A DNA stretch of 64,000 nucleotides from Streptococcus pneumoniae (GTDB lineage: Bacteria; Bacillota; Bacilli; Lactobacillales; Streptococcaceae), in the NCBI RefSeq assembly GCF_001457635.1, contig NZ_LN831051.1, positions 1,674,001 to 1,738,000 on the forward strand, read 5' to 3'. This document shows, in pieces, positions 30,769-39,214 of this stretch (positions are counted from its first letter, which is position 1; every line of letters starts with the position of its first letter). The notes under the pieces were generated by a model. That model searched no databases. It was given only the letters and a program-made list of their open reading frames with translations, and had not been told where the DNA came from. A program made the translations under genes and the position numbers.

Positions 30769-31290
30769 TTATTTTTTGTCAGTCGCTGGCGCCAATTGCA
30801 TGAACATTTGACGTCCATCCATTTTAGCACGTTGTTCGATGATGGCAATATCTTGAGTTGCTTCAGCAAACTCGGCTAAAACTTTTGCACCAATCCCTTT
30901 ATGGGTAATCATACGACCCTTAAAGCGAATAGATACCTTAACTTTATTTCCTTTTTCAAGGAACTTACGTGCATTACGAAGTTTTGTATCAAAGTCACCC
31001 TTGTCAATAGTTGGACTTAGACGAACTTCTTTCACAGTAACAACGCTTTGTTTTTTACGTTGTTCTTTTTGCTTCTTCTGGTACTCAAATTTGAACTTAC
31101 CGTAGTCCATAATTTTTGCAACAGGCGGTTTGGCTTGGGGTTGAATCAATACTAGGTCAACATTAGCGTTATCAGCCAAAGCTTGCGCTTCACTGAGTGG
31201 CTTGATGCCTAGCTGTTCTCCTTCAAGACCAATCAAGCGAACTTCACGTACACGAATCTCATCATTGATGAATAAGTCTTGCTTTGCTAT
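30769..31290 (-). CDS. infC: Translation initiation factor IF-3 (AUA start codon)
   Basis: The reading frame encodes the standard two-domain IF-3, with [19 protein letters not shown] at the N-terminus, [13 protein letters not shown] at the linker and [16 protein letters not shown] C-domain sequence. No ATG lies near the expected start. The Shine-Dalgarno AGAGGTG is six bases before an ATA codon at 31290-31288, giving a 173-residue protein. GTG at 31299 overlaps the SD itself and is less likely. Rare start codons are a known hallmark of infC, since IF-3 discriminates against them and so limits its own synthesis. The ATG giving 195 residues lies in the leader hairpin. Confidence 0.9.
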   Translation of the reverse strand: MAKQDLFINDEIRVREVRLIGLEGEQLGIKPLSEAQALADNANVDLVLIQPQAKPPVAKIMDYGKFKFEYQKKQKEQRKKQSVVTVKEVRLSPTIDKGDFDTKLRNARKFLEKGNKVKVSIRFKGRMITHKGIGAKVLAEFAEATQDIAIIEQRAKMDGRQMFMQLAPATDKK

Positions 31291-31453
31291 GGTTTTCACC
31301 TCTTTTGTTTTATTAGAGAAAAACAATAGCGGACTCGTAAATATACAAGCCCGCACGTTATGATAGCGTTTCTTCGAAACTTTTCATCCGTAGGGCCAGG
31401 CAACTTAATGTCACAAGGCGAGAAGCTCTCACTTCTGCTTTTCTCAACTTTTA
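31291..31453 (-). promoter_or_regulatory. infC operon leader RNA with attenuator hairpin
   Basis: The ~160-base untranslated leader contains GCGGGCTTG and CGAGTCCGC (about 31357-31331 on minus) as a strong stem, followed by TATTGTTTTTCTC. Upstream is AGAAGTGAGAGCTTCTCGCCTTG, a segment seen before infC in other firmicutes (quoted in part only). It is probably an L20- or other ribosomal-protein-responsive leader. The exact class needs covariance comparison. Confidence 0.6.
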
Positions 31454-31454
31454 T

Positions 31455-31483
31455 ATGATACCAAGTTTTCTAGCTCTTGTCAA
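31455..31483 (-). promoter_or_regulatory. Promoter of the infC operon
   Basis: On the minus strand TTGACA (31483-31478), a 17-base spacer and TATCAT (31460-31455) form a strong sigma-A promoter. Confidence 0.85.
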
Positions 31484-31540
31484 GATAAAAAGTTATTTTT
31501 TGAAAAGTTTGTGTTTGTATTTTGGTTTGGTTTTCGAATC

Positions 31541-31570
31541 AAAAAGAGAGAATCAAGTTGATTCCCTCTC
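31541..31570 (-). terminator. Terminator of the ABC transporter operon
   Basis: On the minus strand GAGAGGGAATCA and TGATTCTCTC form a bulged stem, followed by TTTTTGATT. It lies about 50 bases past the permease stop. Confidence 0.75.
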
Positions 31571-31619
31571 TATGTTAGTTTTTACTTATTTTCCCTACCT
31601 ATAGGAAAGCTAGAATCTA

Positions 31620-32795
31620 TTAAAAAATTCTTTTTTTCTGTGAACTTCCCCATCTTTCAATAAATAGAATTCCCAATAGCAAAAAGATAATCAGGCAAGG
31701 AAGTAAGACCATTCCCATGCTCCAATTTAGATCGACATTATCAATCTGCTTAGGTAATCTTCCAGATAAAATCTCCACTGAACGCAAGGAAGTAAAGGGA
31801 ATCAGATGTGCAATCCTTTGAAGAGGCTGAATTGTTTGGATGCCAAACAATAAGCCAACAATCCCAATGAGTGAAAGAAAGAGGACAGGCATTTTTTGCT
31901 TGAAAAAGTAAGCAATCAAGTACACAACTTCCACAATGACGATAAAGGCTAAGAAAGCTAAGAGCAAGCCAGGAAATAATACATCTTGTATTTTCCCAAT
32001 AGTTACTTCTTGATTCACTAAGCTATAAATTGGGTAGGGATAATCTAACTGTCCAAAACCACTTATCAGACTTCCCACTAGAAAAGAAAAGCCACAGATT
32101 CCGATAAACAGCACAGTTACATATCCCACTCCAACTCCAAGAGAGGATATTGCAAATGTCACTTTTGAAACAGGATATAAGTGAGCTGTGTCCAGATGAT
32201 TTTGATATCTTTCTGCAAATAGTTGTGTTAGCATAAAAATAATCGCAACCACAAACAAGCTTGGGATGATAACCTCTAAAATCCAGACAATCTGATCAAT
32301 CCCGTGGGTCGGAAACTCCAAAGTATGTGCTTTTATGTTCAAGGGATACAGGGCTTGGTAAATCTTCCGTTCGCGGTCAACCCCCATTTTTAAGCCAGAG
32401 CTAGCAGTCGGGTCATTTGATACAAATTCATAATTCTTCTCTTCATCTTTCCACTGCAGATAGTAGGCTTCTTTCCAGCGCCCTTCTTTTAGTAAAGTTA
32501 GAATTTCTGTCTTTCGCGTCAAAAGATTTTTTTGCACGTCTAAATTATTTTTAGCAAACTGGTATTCCTCCGAGCTGGTATCAGACATTTGGGAGAGTTT
32601 CTCTTCATTTTCATTGATAGCCCTCTCGTTGGCTGCAATGCGACTTTCCAACCTGCTCTCCAAGCTGTGTGAGTTTGCAGTCTGACTATTTAAATAAAAG
32701 GTAACACCGAGTACAGATACAAATAAAGTTAAGATAATCCAGTTTAAACGACTTTTGAAAACTTTTTTCAATAAAAATAGACTAACATCTTTCAT
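31620..32795 (-). CDS. ABC transporter permease, peptide-operon type
   Basis: This 391-residue protein has one N-terminal transmembrane helix (~17-34), an extracellular stretch of about 120 residues rich in charged sequence, and then five or six helices from ~168 to the end. The layout is that of ABC-2-type permeases with a large extracellular loop. It starts three bases after the ATPase stop, so the two form one transporter. Substrate is unknown; the peptide remnant at the head of the operon suggests export of, or immunity to, that peptide. Confidence 0.75.
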   Translation of the reverse strand: MKDVSLFLLKKVFKSRLNWIILTLFVSVLGVTFYLNSQTANSHSLESRLESRIAANERAINENEEKLSQMSDTSSEEYQFAKNNLDVQKNLLTRKTEILTLLKEGRWKEAYYLQWKDEEKNYEFVSNDPTASSGLKMGVDRERKIYQALYPLNIKAHTLEFPTHGIDQIVWILEVIIPSLFVVAIIFMLTQLFAERYQNHLDTAHLYPVSKVTFAISSLGVGVGYVTVLFIGICGFSFLVGSLISGFGQLDYPYPIYSLVNQEVTIGKIQDVLFPGLLLAFLAFIVIVEVVYLIAYFFKQKMPVLFLSLIGIVGLLFGIQTIQPLQRIAHLIPFTSLRSVEILSGRLPKQIDNVDLNWSMGMVLLPCLIIFLLLGILFIERWGSSQKKRIF

Positions 32796-32798
32796 AAA

Positions 32799-33386
32799 CT
32801 AAACCTCTTCTATCTGCCCCTGATGAATGGTTACTACTCTATCGCAGATATCAACCAACTCTTCCTTATAGTGGGAACTTAAAAGAACCAGCTGTTCTTG
32901 TCTATCGATTTGTGCTAGCCTATCAAAAAACTTCTGTCGATAATACTCGTCTAAGCCATTTGTAATCTCATCCATGAGCCAGCATTTGGCCTGACTGAGA
33001 AAATACATAGCAATCACCAAGCGTTGCTTCATCCCTAAGGAATACTTGCGGATGGGAAGACTGATATAGTCAGCCATTTCCCAGTAGGCGATTTCATCTC
33101 TCAAGTTTAGGTCTGACTTCCAGATGTTTTTTATGAGACGAAGGTAGTCCATCCCACTTAAGTTTCCATCCAGCCATTCAACGCTCTCATAATAAAACAA
33201 AGAAGGAGGAACTGCGATGTGTCCACTACTAAGGGGAAGCAACTTGCTCATAGCTCGGAATAGTGTCGTCTTTCCCGAGCCATTGATAGCAAGAAGGCCA
33301 TAAATCCTACCCTTTTTAAAGGTAAAATCCGCATCTTGCAAGATGACTTGTCGCGTTTTTAAGGTAACATGAGTAAGATTTAACAT
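32799..33386 (-). CDS. ABC transporter ATP-binding protein, peptide-operon type
   Basis: This 195-residue ATPase has the Walker A GLLAINGSGKTT near residue 30, the signature YSLGMKQRL and Walker B KCWLMDEITNGLD, with the switch His in LLSSHYKEEL. The Walker A is slightly unusual, with AINGSGKT instead of GPNGSGKT. ATG 33386 follows AGGAGGGCTGGAT and gives a short, compact subunit. It lies between the peptide remnant (32 bases upstream) and the permease, and all three share the promoter at 33714-33742. Confidence 0.85.
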   Translation of the reverse strand: MLNLTHVTLKTRQVILQDADFTFKKGRIYGLLAINGSGKTTLFRAMSKLLPLSSGHIAVPPSLFYYESVEWLDGNLSGMDYLRLIKNIWKSDLNLRDEIAYWEMADYISLPIRKYSLGMKQRLVIAMYFLSQAKCWLMDEITNGLDEYYRQKFFDRLAQIDRQEQLVLLSSHYKEELVDICDRVVTIHQGQIEEV

Positions 33387-33417
33387 ATCCAGCCCTCCTT
33401 TTCTCACTCTTTAAGGA

Positions 33418-33681
33418 TTAATAACCTCCAGTATAGTAGTTTATGACCTCATAACGAGCGTAGTTCCAGCCTCCGCCAACTTTATACTCAGAATAGCTGT
33501 AATAACGAGACCATTCCGGAATCCAAGCATACTGATGGTCGTGATAGTTGGTACTATATTCCAAAACCGTATTCCAATCATACTTGTAACTTTTAGTGAC
33601 TGTCACAGCAGATACACTGGACTGAAGAAGACCAATAGATTATAAACTAACTAACTAAAACAACTTTTGCTGATTTTTAAT
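33418..33681 (-). pseudogene. Decayed lactococcin-972-like exported peptide gene
   Basis: The 87-codon frame starts at an ATT (33681-33679), where GAGGAT lies nine bases upstream and an ATG would be expected. TAG at 33657-33655 and TAA at 33642-33640 interrupt the signal peptide, and both would be Leu after one base change. The rest, SIGLLQSSVSA, is a good signal-peptide end, and cleavage there leaves a 62-residue peptide rich in Tyr (14) with no Cys. It contains YSTNYHDHQYA and ends NYYTGGY. Precursor length, signal length and cysteine-free aromatic composition resemble the lactococcin 972 family, whose genes sit with ABC transporters. Family membership is a tentative call; the disruption is seen directly. 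Confidence 0.6.
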
Positions 33682-33713
33682 GATTTTATATCCTCAATAT
33701 TGAATGCGTTTTC

Positions 33714-33742
33714 ATTATACCGTTTTTATCATTATTATGCAA
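33714..33742 (-). promoter_or_regulatory. Promoter of the peptide/ABC transporter operon
   Basis: On the minus strand TTGCAT (33742-33737), a 17-base spacer and a perfect TATAAT (33719-33714) form a strong promoter, about 32 bases before the lost start codon of the peptide gene. Confidence 0.8.
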
Positions 33743-33785
33743 CAAATTTTTAGTTTATTTCACTAATCTACAACATTTATCCTTC

Positions 33786-36026
33786 CTATCGAACACTTTC
33801 GATTTTCCAACTATCCAACCCCTTAAAACGTATAGCTCCTTGCTGGTCAGTTCGATAAACTTTGCTATTGATACCTTCCAGTCGTGTCAATGTTTCCTGA
33901 TGGGGGAGTTTCATTCGATTGCTCTTTCCAACTGAGATAAGAGTAAGCTCTGGTTTGAGTTTTTCTAGAAAGGCTGGACTTGATGATTTTTTATTGCCAT
34001 GTTGGCTAGCTTTCAAAACATTTACTTTCAAGTCTGGATAGTGCTTCAGCAAGTCCTTCTCTCCTTTCTCCTCCAAATTTCCCGTGAAGAGAAATTACTT
34101 ATCCAAGAATTTCCCATACAGAACTAGGGTATCATCGTGTCCTCCATCTCCCATTTTCCTTGGAGATAGAACTTCTAACTGACTTCCAAAAATGGGCAAG
34201 TTCTCCCCTACTATCATACTACGCACCTTTGTTTGAGTCGCCTGTAGTTCTGCCACAAATTCCTTCTGTTTCAGACTGTCTTTTGATACTAGAATCTCCC
34301 CTACATGGAAAGCCTTGGTCATCTCTGACAAATCTCCAACATGCTCCTTGTCCGTGTTAGTCAAAATTAGCTGGTCAATCTTAGCTACTCCTCGACTTTT
34401 GAGATAGGGTATCAAGCTTCGCTGGGCATTGCTGGTCGTCATCTTTTCTTGCCATTTTTTGATTTTCTTATAAGATTCTGCCTTACCACCTACATCTATG
34501 AGAATGGTTTTCCCAGTTACATCCCGTAGGAAAATACTTTCTCCTTGCCCCACATCCAGCATGGTGATTTCATTTTCCAGTGGATGCTTGGTCAGGAGAA
34601 AGAGCCCTGTAATCAATAAGCACAATACCGTTAGCTTTTTAATGTTTTTCCTCAAATCATAGACCAAAGCCAAAGAAATTAACAATAGGATTAAAAGCCA
34701 TTCATTGGGTTGTCCAAAGACAAGCGGTCTACTTGCCACCTGCGAGACCAAGCGAATAATGCCCTCTAACCATTCAAAGATAAAGTTCAGCTGAATGACT
34801 GGATAGAGAAAGGAAAGGACAAATAAGATAGACAAGAGCGGTAAGAAGACCAAGTCAAAAAGAAAGGAAAAGACAAAGGTCAAAAGGATAGACCAAGGTT
34901 GAAATTCCGCAAAATAGAAGGATAGAATGGGCAATATGCCCAAGGAGATGACTAGACTTTCACTAGTAACAGCCTTGAGCCCCTCCCCTTCTTTGCTGGT
35001 CATGGTCAGGATAAAAGCATAAGCACAGGACAAGACTCCTCCTGCTGTCAAGAAAAAGTTTGGCATGACAATAAAGAGGACAAGCACCGTCAAGGCAAAA
35101 TTATCCAAGCCCTTAACCCCATGTTGAGCCAGTAGCTTTTGCAAGAGACTGCGAATAACCGATGCTGAAAATCCAGTTAGTCCCGCATAGATAAGGGAAA
35201 AGGGATAAGTCAGCCACTTCAACTTTTCTTGTGTCAAGCCCAATCGTAAAAGTAGTTTCTTAAATCCGTCCATGAAAAACCCTACCTGCATACCTGACAA
35301 GGCAAAAAGGTGAATAATTCCTAAACTGGAATAAAGCTCATTCATCTCCTCAAAATCGGTGTCCAGATGTCCTAGCAAGAGTCCTGTCATGTAATTGCGC
35401 ATAGGGTCTGGGAAGTGCATCTTAATCCAAACCACAGCCTTTCGACGTAAACTGGACAGGTTTTCACCTATATCCCAACTGCCAACCTTTTGGAGTGACT
35501 GGATTCTTTTAATATTGAGTGTCTGGTAAATTCCCTGAGTCTTCAGATAGCCTTGGTAGTCAAAGCCACCAAAATTTCTCTGCCCTTCTGGCTCCGAAAG
35601 CTTCCCTTCTAGTCCTATCTCATGAAGGTCAGTTAAAGCTTGAAAGGCTTCTTTCTCCTCCTCGGACTGGAGTTTATAATAGACTTGGAAAGCACGACCA
35701 TCAGACTTACCACGAAAGGACAGACTGTCACCGTTAACCTTAATAGTGTCTGGTAAAATCCGTACCCTTTCAACAGAATCCACCAAATTTTGACTCACTT
35801 GACTCTGTTGCCAAGTTTGAAACAGAAACCAGAAGCCAAAGACTCCACAAATCACTAGAACTTTACCTGCTGATTTCCAAGGAAATTGGATAAAGAGGCA
35901 GACTAGCAGAAAAACAAAACCCAACAAAGCAAAATAGGATACTGAGAAAATGGCGTAGTAAAGCCATAGTAACAGAAAACTCAGGTAAATTAGGGGAATA
36001 GAGAAATTCTTAATCCACTGTAACAT
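33786..36026 (-). pseudogene. comEC: comEC (celB) DNA uptake channel with in-frame stop
   Basis: Read without the stop, this is a 746-residue ComEC: N-terminal membrane and OB-fold-like part, a Competence domain with many helices (~210-480) including FALSGMQVGFFMDG, and a C-terminal beta-lactamase-like domain (~500-746) with LDVGQGESIFL. The product would be the inner-membrane channel for single-stranded DNA in transformation. A TAA at 34097-34095 follows codon 643 (ending LYGKFLDK), and the same frame continues FLFTGN then LEEKGEKDLL to the natural end at 33786. So the lesion is one nonsense codon, not a frameshift. The truncated protein loses about 100 residues of the C-terminal domain. comEC overlaps comEA by 17 bases. 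Confidence 0.88.
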
Positions 36027-36660
36027 AGTCTTTAAGTTTTTCTATGGTCTTGGCACCAATGCCAGAGACCTTCTTGAGCTCGTCTACTGACTTGAACTTG
36101 CCATTTGCCTCACGATGGTCAATAATGTCCTGAGCTCGTTTTCCTCCCAGTCCCTTGACCTGCTTGAGTTCTTCCAGACTGGCCTTGTTGAGATTGACCT
36201 TCTTTTCCTTGCTTGTTGAAGAAGCTGTCCCCGAACCAGTCTGTTGACTAACTGCTTCTTCTCCCTTAGTAGGAACGTAAACCAGAGCCTCATCACTAAC
36301 TTTCTGAGCTAGATTGAGCGACTTGCTGTCTGCTTGCTCTGTCAAGCCACCAGCCTTCTGAACAGCATCATTGACTCGACTACCTACAGGCAAGTCATAA
36401 ATCCCTGGCGATTTGACAGCACCTTTGACATCTACTGTGATTAGATCTTGTTCAACTGGTTCTTCCTTCTCTTCCTTGTTCACTTCCTTTCCGGTCGATG
36501 AGTCCTTGGAAACAGCTGCAACTTCAGCCTGCAAATTCGTCTCTTTGACAGATGTTTGTGGAGCTGGCTTTAGCAGGAAAAATCCGCCTACAAGCAAGCC
36601 CAGACCAGTACAGATGACGATGATTTTATACTCTTTGATTTTCTCGATAATTGCTTCCAT
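36010..36660 (-). CDS. comEA: ComEA (CelA), DNA receptor for transformation
   Basis: This 216-residue protein has a single N-terminal transmembrane anchor (~11-30), a charged linker rich in Glu/Lys, a SLBB-like domain (~75-130, VDVKGAVKSPGIYDLP) and C-terminal helix-hairpin-helix motifs (~155-216, VNLNKASLEELKQVKGLGGK and VSGIGAKTIEKL) that bind double-stranded DNA. It passes incoming DNA to ComEC. A perfect com box is 20 bases upstream. The gene looks intact although its partner comEC is broken. Confidence 0.95.
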   Translation of the reverse strand: MEAIIEKIKEYKIIVICTGLGLLVGGFFLLKPAPQTSVKETNLQAEVAAVSKDSSTGKEVNKEEKEEPVEQDLITVDVKGAVKSPGIYDLPVGSRVNDAVQKAGGLTEQADSKSLNLAQKVSDEALVYVPTKGEEAVSQQTGSGTASSTSKEKKVNLNKASLEELKQVKGLGGKRAQDIIDHREANGKFKSVDELKKVSGIGAKTIEKLKDYVTVD

Positions 36661-36679
36661 ATTTTCTCCTCTCTTAGAT

Positions 36680-36687
36680 TATTCGTA
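36680..36687 (-). promoter_or_regulatory. com box (SigX promoter) of comEA-comEC
   Basis: The minus strand reads TACGAATA, an exact match to the streptococcal SigX -10 consensus, about 20 bases before the comEA ATG with GAGAGGAG as RBS between them. Confidence 0.92.
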
Positions 36688-36727
36688 AGAGGAAGAAAAA
36701 ACAGTCGAAAAATTTCTTTTCAACTGC

Positions 36728-37297
36728 TTATTTATTTGCAAAATAGTCTTCCTTGGTCAAGACATAATGAACTCTTGTCACGATTCGGCCTTTTTCATGC
36801 TGGTCCATACAAGCATATGGTTCTGCATGGGAAAAACGCATGCCTGATTTCTCCATGACCTTTCCTGACGCGGGATTAGCCTTATCGTGAAGGGCAGTCA
36901 ACTTATTCATCCCTATCTTCTCAAAAGCTAGCTCAATCACAGCACGATTGGCTTCTGTCGTTAATCCTTGATTCCAATACTTTTTATTGATAATGTAGCC
37001 AATAGCTGCCTTCTTAAGAACAGGATCAATCTTGTGTAAGTCAATAGTTCCGATAAACTTGCCGTTATCTTTTAATTCAATCCCCCAACGTCCCAAGGGA
37101 TTAGCCAAGTAGAACTGAGCAATGTTATTCTTGGTTTCTTCCAAGCTTTGATTGGTTGGAAAAGTGTAACGTGTATTACCCTTGTCCGAGGCATAGTCAA
37201 ACATTGCTTCCGCATCATCCAAAGTTACAGGTCTAAGCAATAAACGCTCCGTTTCTATAGACGGATACTGGGCAAATTTCACAAATATTGATTCCAT
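36728..37297 (-). CDS. GNAT acetyltransferase, RimJ/RimL-like
   Basis: This 189-residue protein begins with an N-terminal ETERLLLRPVTLDDAEAMFDYAS segment (quoted in part) typical of RimJ/RimL-type GNATs, and has the acetyl-CoA loop region YWNQGLTTEANRAVIELAFE with HDKANPASGKVMEKSGM. It probably acetylates a protein N-terminus or small molecule; the substrate is not known. It follows a 60-base gap after the comEA promoter and has no close partner. Confidence 0.8.
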   Translation of the reverse strand: MESIFVKFAQYPSIETERLLLRPVTLDDAEAMFDYASDKGNTRYTFPTNQSLEETKNNIAQFYLANPLGRWGIELKDNGKFIGTIDLHKIDPVLKKAAIGYIINKKYWNQGLTTEANRAVIELAFEKIGMNKLTALHDKANPASGKVMEKSGMRFSHAEPYACMDQHEKGRIVTRVHYVLTKEDYFANK

Positions 37298-37365
37298 ACT
37301 TTTCCCTCCATTAGAGCTTGATTTTCACTAGTCTAGCATAAAAAAATTTGGATGACAAGTTTTTC

Positions 37366-37401
37366 TTGATTTTTGAAGCGGTTTCATATACAATGAAACC
37401 G
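37366..37401 (+). promoter_or_regulatory. ald promoter with a palindromic operator over the -10 box
   Basis: TTGATT (37366-37371), a 17-base spacer and TACAAT (37389-37394) form the promoter. CGGTTTCAT (37379-37387) and ATGAAACCG (37393-37401) make a perfect 9-bp inverted repeat across the -10 box, as expected for a repressor site. The binding regulator is not evident in this window. Confidence 0.6.
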
Positions 37402-37473
37402 TCACATTTTTGATTTATGAACTGGAATGTGACAACCAAAACAAGACCGTCAATTGAAAGGTAGGTTATCTCA

Positions 37474-38585
37474 ATGTTAATCGGAATCCCAAAAGAAATT
37501 AAAAATAACGAAAACCGTGTCGCCCTCACACCTGCAGGTGTTCATAGCTTAGTTAGTCGTGGTCATCGTGTCCTTATCGAAACAAATGCTGGTCTCGGTT
37601 CTGGCTTTACTGATGCTGACTATCAAAAGCAAGGAGCTGAGATTGTCGCTACTGCTGGTGAAGCTTGGGCAGCAGAGTTGGTTGTGAAAGTAAAAGAACC
37701 TTTAAGTTCTGAATACGGTTACTTGCGCGACGATCTTCTTCTCTTCACCTACTTGCACATGGCCGCTGCTCCAGAATTAGCAGATGCTATGTTAGCAGCA
37801 AAAACAACAGGAATTGCCTATGAAACTGTTCGTGACAATCAAGGACAACTACCGCTCCTCGTTCCTATGAGTGAGGTTGCAGGTCGTATGGCTGTTCAAA
37901 TCGGAGCTCACTTCCTTACTAAGCAAGCTGGTGGCTCTGGTGTTCTACTTGGTGGTGTACCAGGTGTTCCAAAAGGAAAAGTAACTATCATCGGTGATGG
38001 TGTCGTCGGTACACATGCTGCCCGCATCGCCCTTGGTCTTGGTGCTCAAGTGACTATTTTAGATATTAGTGCCAAGCGTCTCTCAGTTCTAGAAGAAGTC
38101 TTTGGAAGTCAAATTCAAACTATTATATCTAATTCATTCAACATTGAAGCAAGTGTGAGAGATGCTGATGTGGTGATTGGAGCCATTCTCATCCCTGGTG
38201 CAAAAGCACCGGAATTGGTGACAGATGAGATGGTCAAACAAATGCGTCCAGGCTCTGTATCGTTGACGTTGCTGTTGACCAAGGTGGCGTTATCGAAACA
38301 GCTGACCGTGTGACAACGCACGATGAACCCGTCTATGAAAAACACGGTGTTCTCCACTATGCCGTTGCCAATATCCCTGGTGCGGTTGCCCGCACTTCAA
38401 CCATCGCCCTAACCAATGTCACTCTTCCTTATATCGAAGCTTTGGCTGGCAAAGGATTCGCACAAGCAATCTCTGAAGATGAAGGCTTGCGTCAAGGTGT
38501 GACCACTTATCAAGGTTACTTGACTAGCCTACCAGTTGCTCAAGGACTTAATCGTGACTACACTGATATCAATGATTTAGTATAA
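37474..38585 (+). pseudogene. ald: Alanine dehydrogenase, frameshifted
   Basis: The gene encodes the NAD-dependent alanine dehydrogenase that interconverts alanine and pyruvate. It begins [20 protein letters not shown] and has the NAD-binding [21 protein letters not shown], partly quoted. The frame breaks near 38259-38260, where the expected GGC TCT GTA ATC GTT GAC lacks one A. After that the product would end after 279 residues, while the correct frame resumes [12 protein letters not shown] and runs to the TAA at 38585. Total would be about 370 residues, the family size. Homologous frameshifts are reported in some pneumococcal genomes, so the defect may be old. Confidence 0.88.
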
Positions 38586-38885
38586 ATTTTGAAAAGAAAA
38601 GGGTGACTTCGCAAGTCCTACCCACTGTGCTTTGTGTCATCAGCTATTACATCGTTGGTTTATTGTACTGTATACTTTGCAACTGGAGACTTTCGTTCCA
38701 GACTCAATTGTGCATAAGAAACTCTAAATTGAATAAAGTCAACAGAGTTTCGCCCAACCACTTCGTCTTGTAATGACAATTATATAAACCAAAGGAAGCT
38801 GAGCTCTTTAGTCCCAGCTTCTTTTTATATATAAAATTTTACCCGTGCAAAGACAGGGCCTTAGCAGACTTCTTTTTTACTTCGT
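38586..38885. other. 300-base non-coding region with hairpins
   Basis: No credible ORF is present. It contains GACTT-CGC-AAGTC (about 38603-38616), a 7-8 bp inverted repeat GAAACTCT and AGAGTTTC (about 38718-38753), and a terminator at 38795-38826. A small RNA or a decayed gene is possible. No protein resemblance was recognised in six frames. Confidence 0.4.
38795..38826 (+). terminator. Terminator, plus orientation
   Basis: GAAGCTG (38795-38801) and CAGCTTC (38815-38821) form a 7-bp stem with a 13-base loop, followed by TTTTT. It lies 210 bases past ald, so it may end either ald read-through or an independent short transcript. Confidence 0.7.
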
Positions 38886-39212
38886 TCACCCTTGCTTTTT
38901 CTTTTTAGGTTTGGGCGTTGGCAGTTGGTTATACATAGCTAAAATCAGGTCTTATAGAAACATCTTATTATCAAGTTCTTCCACTCAAATCATTTCTTTG
39001 GCACCTTTGTATGGAAACTCAAAAGAAGATTGGTCAATCTTATCTAAGACTGCTTGCACGGGTTTAACTAAAAAGCGATCGTCATAAATGCCGCCAATAA
39101 TCTTGCCGCGGAAGTAAAGAATATACTCCCCAATCATGGAACGGTAAGTCACATCATCTAATCCTGATAATTGTTCCAAAACAAATTCCAAATAGTTCTT
39201 ACTTGATGCCAT
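38886..39212 (-). pseudogene. TfoX N-terminal domain protein with two in-frame stops
   Basis: The frame would encode 108 residues, starting MASSKNYLEFVLEQLSGLDD and containing GEYILYFRGKIIGGIYDDRFL, the TfoX_N domain pattern. A TGA follows GAKEMI at codon 76 and a TAA follows NKMFL some ten codons later. The frame continues DLILAMYNQLPTPKPKKKK to a final TGA at 38886. Streptococcal members are uncharacterised, and they should not be equated with the competence regulator Sxy/TfoX of gammaproteobacteria. Its start lies two bases from the stop of the GNAT gene. Confidence 0.8.
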
Positions 39213-39214
39213 TT

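Noticed and set aside
33418..33606. 62-codon ORF from GTG 33606 as the real peptide gene
   Set aside because: The GTG is inside the expected mature peptide just after the signal cleavage site and lacks an RBS. Upstream codons clearly form a signal peptide end.
38886..39212. Link of the TfoX-domain gene to competence loss
   Set aside because: TfoX/Sxy controls competence in gammaproteobacteria, but streptococcal competence uses ComX. No evidence here supports a shared role.
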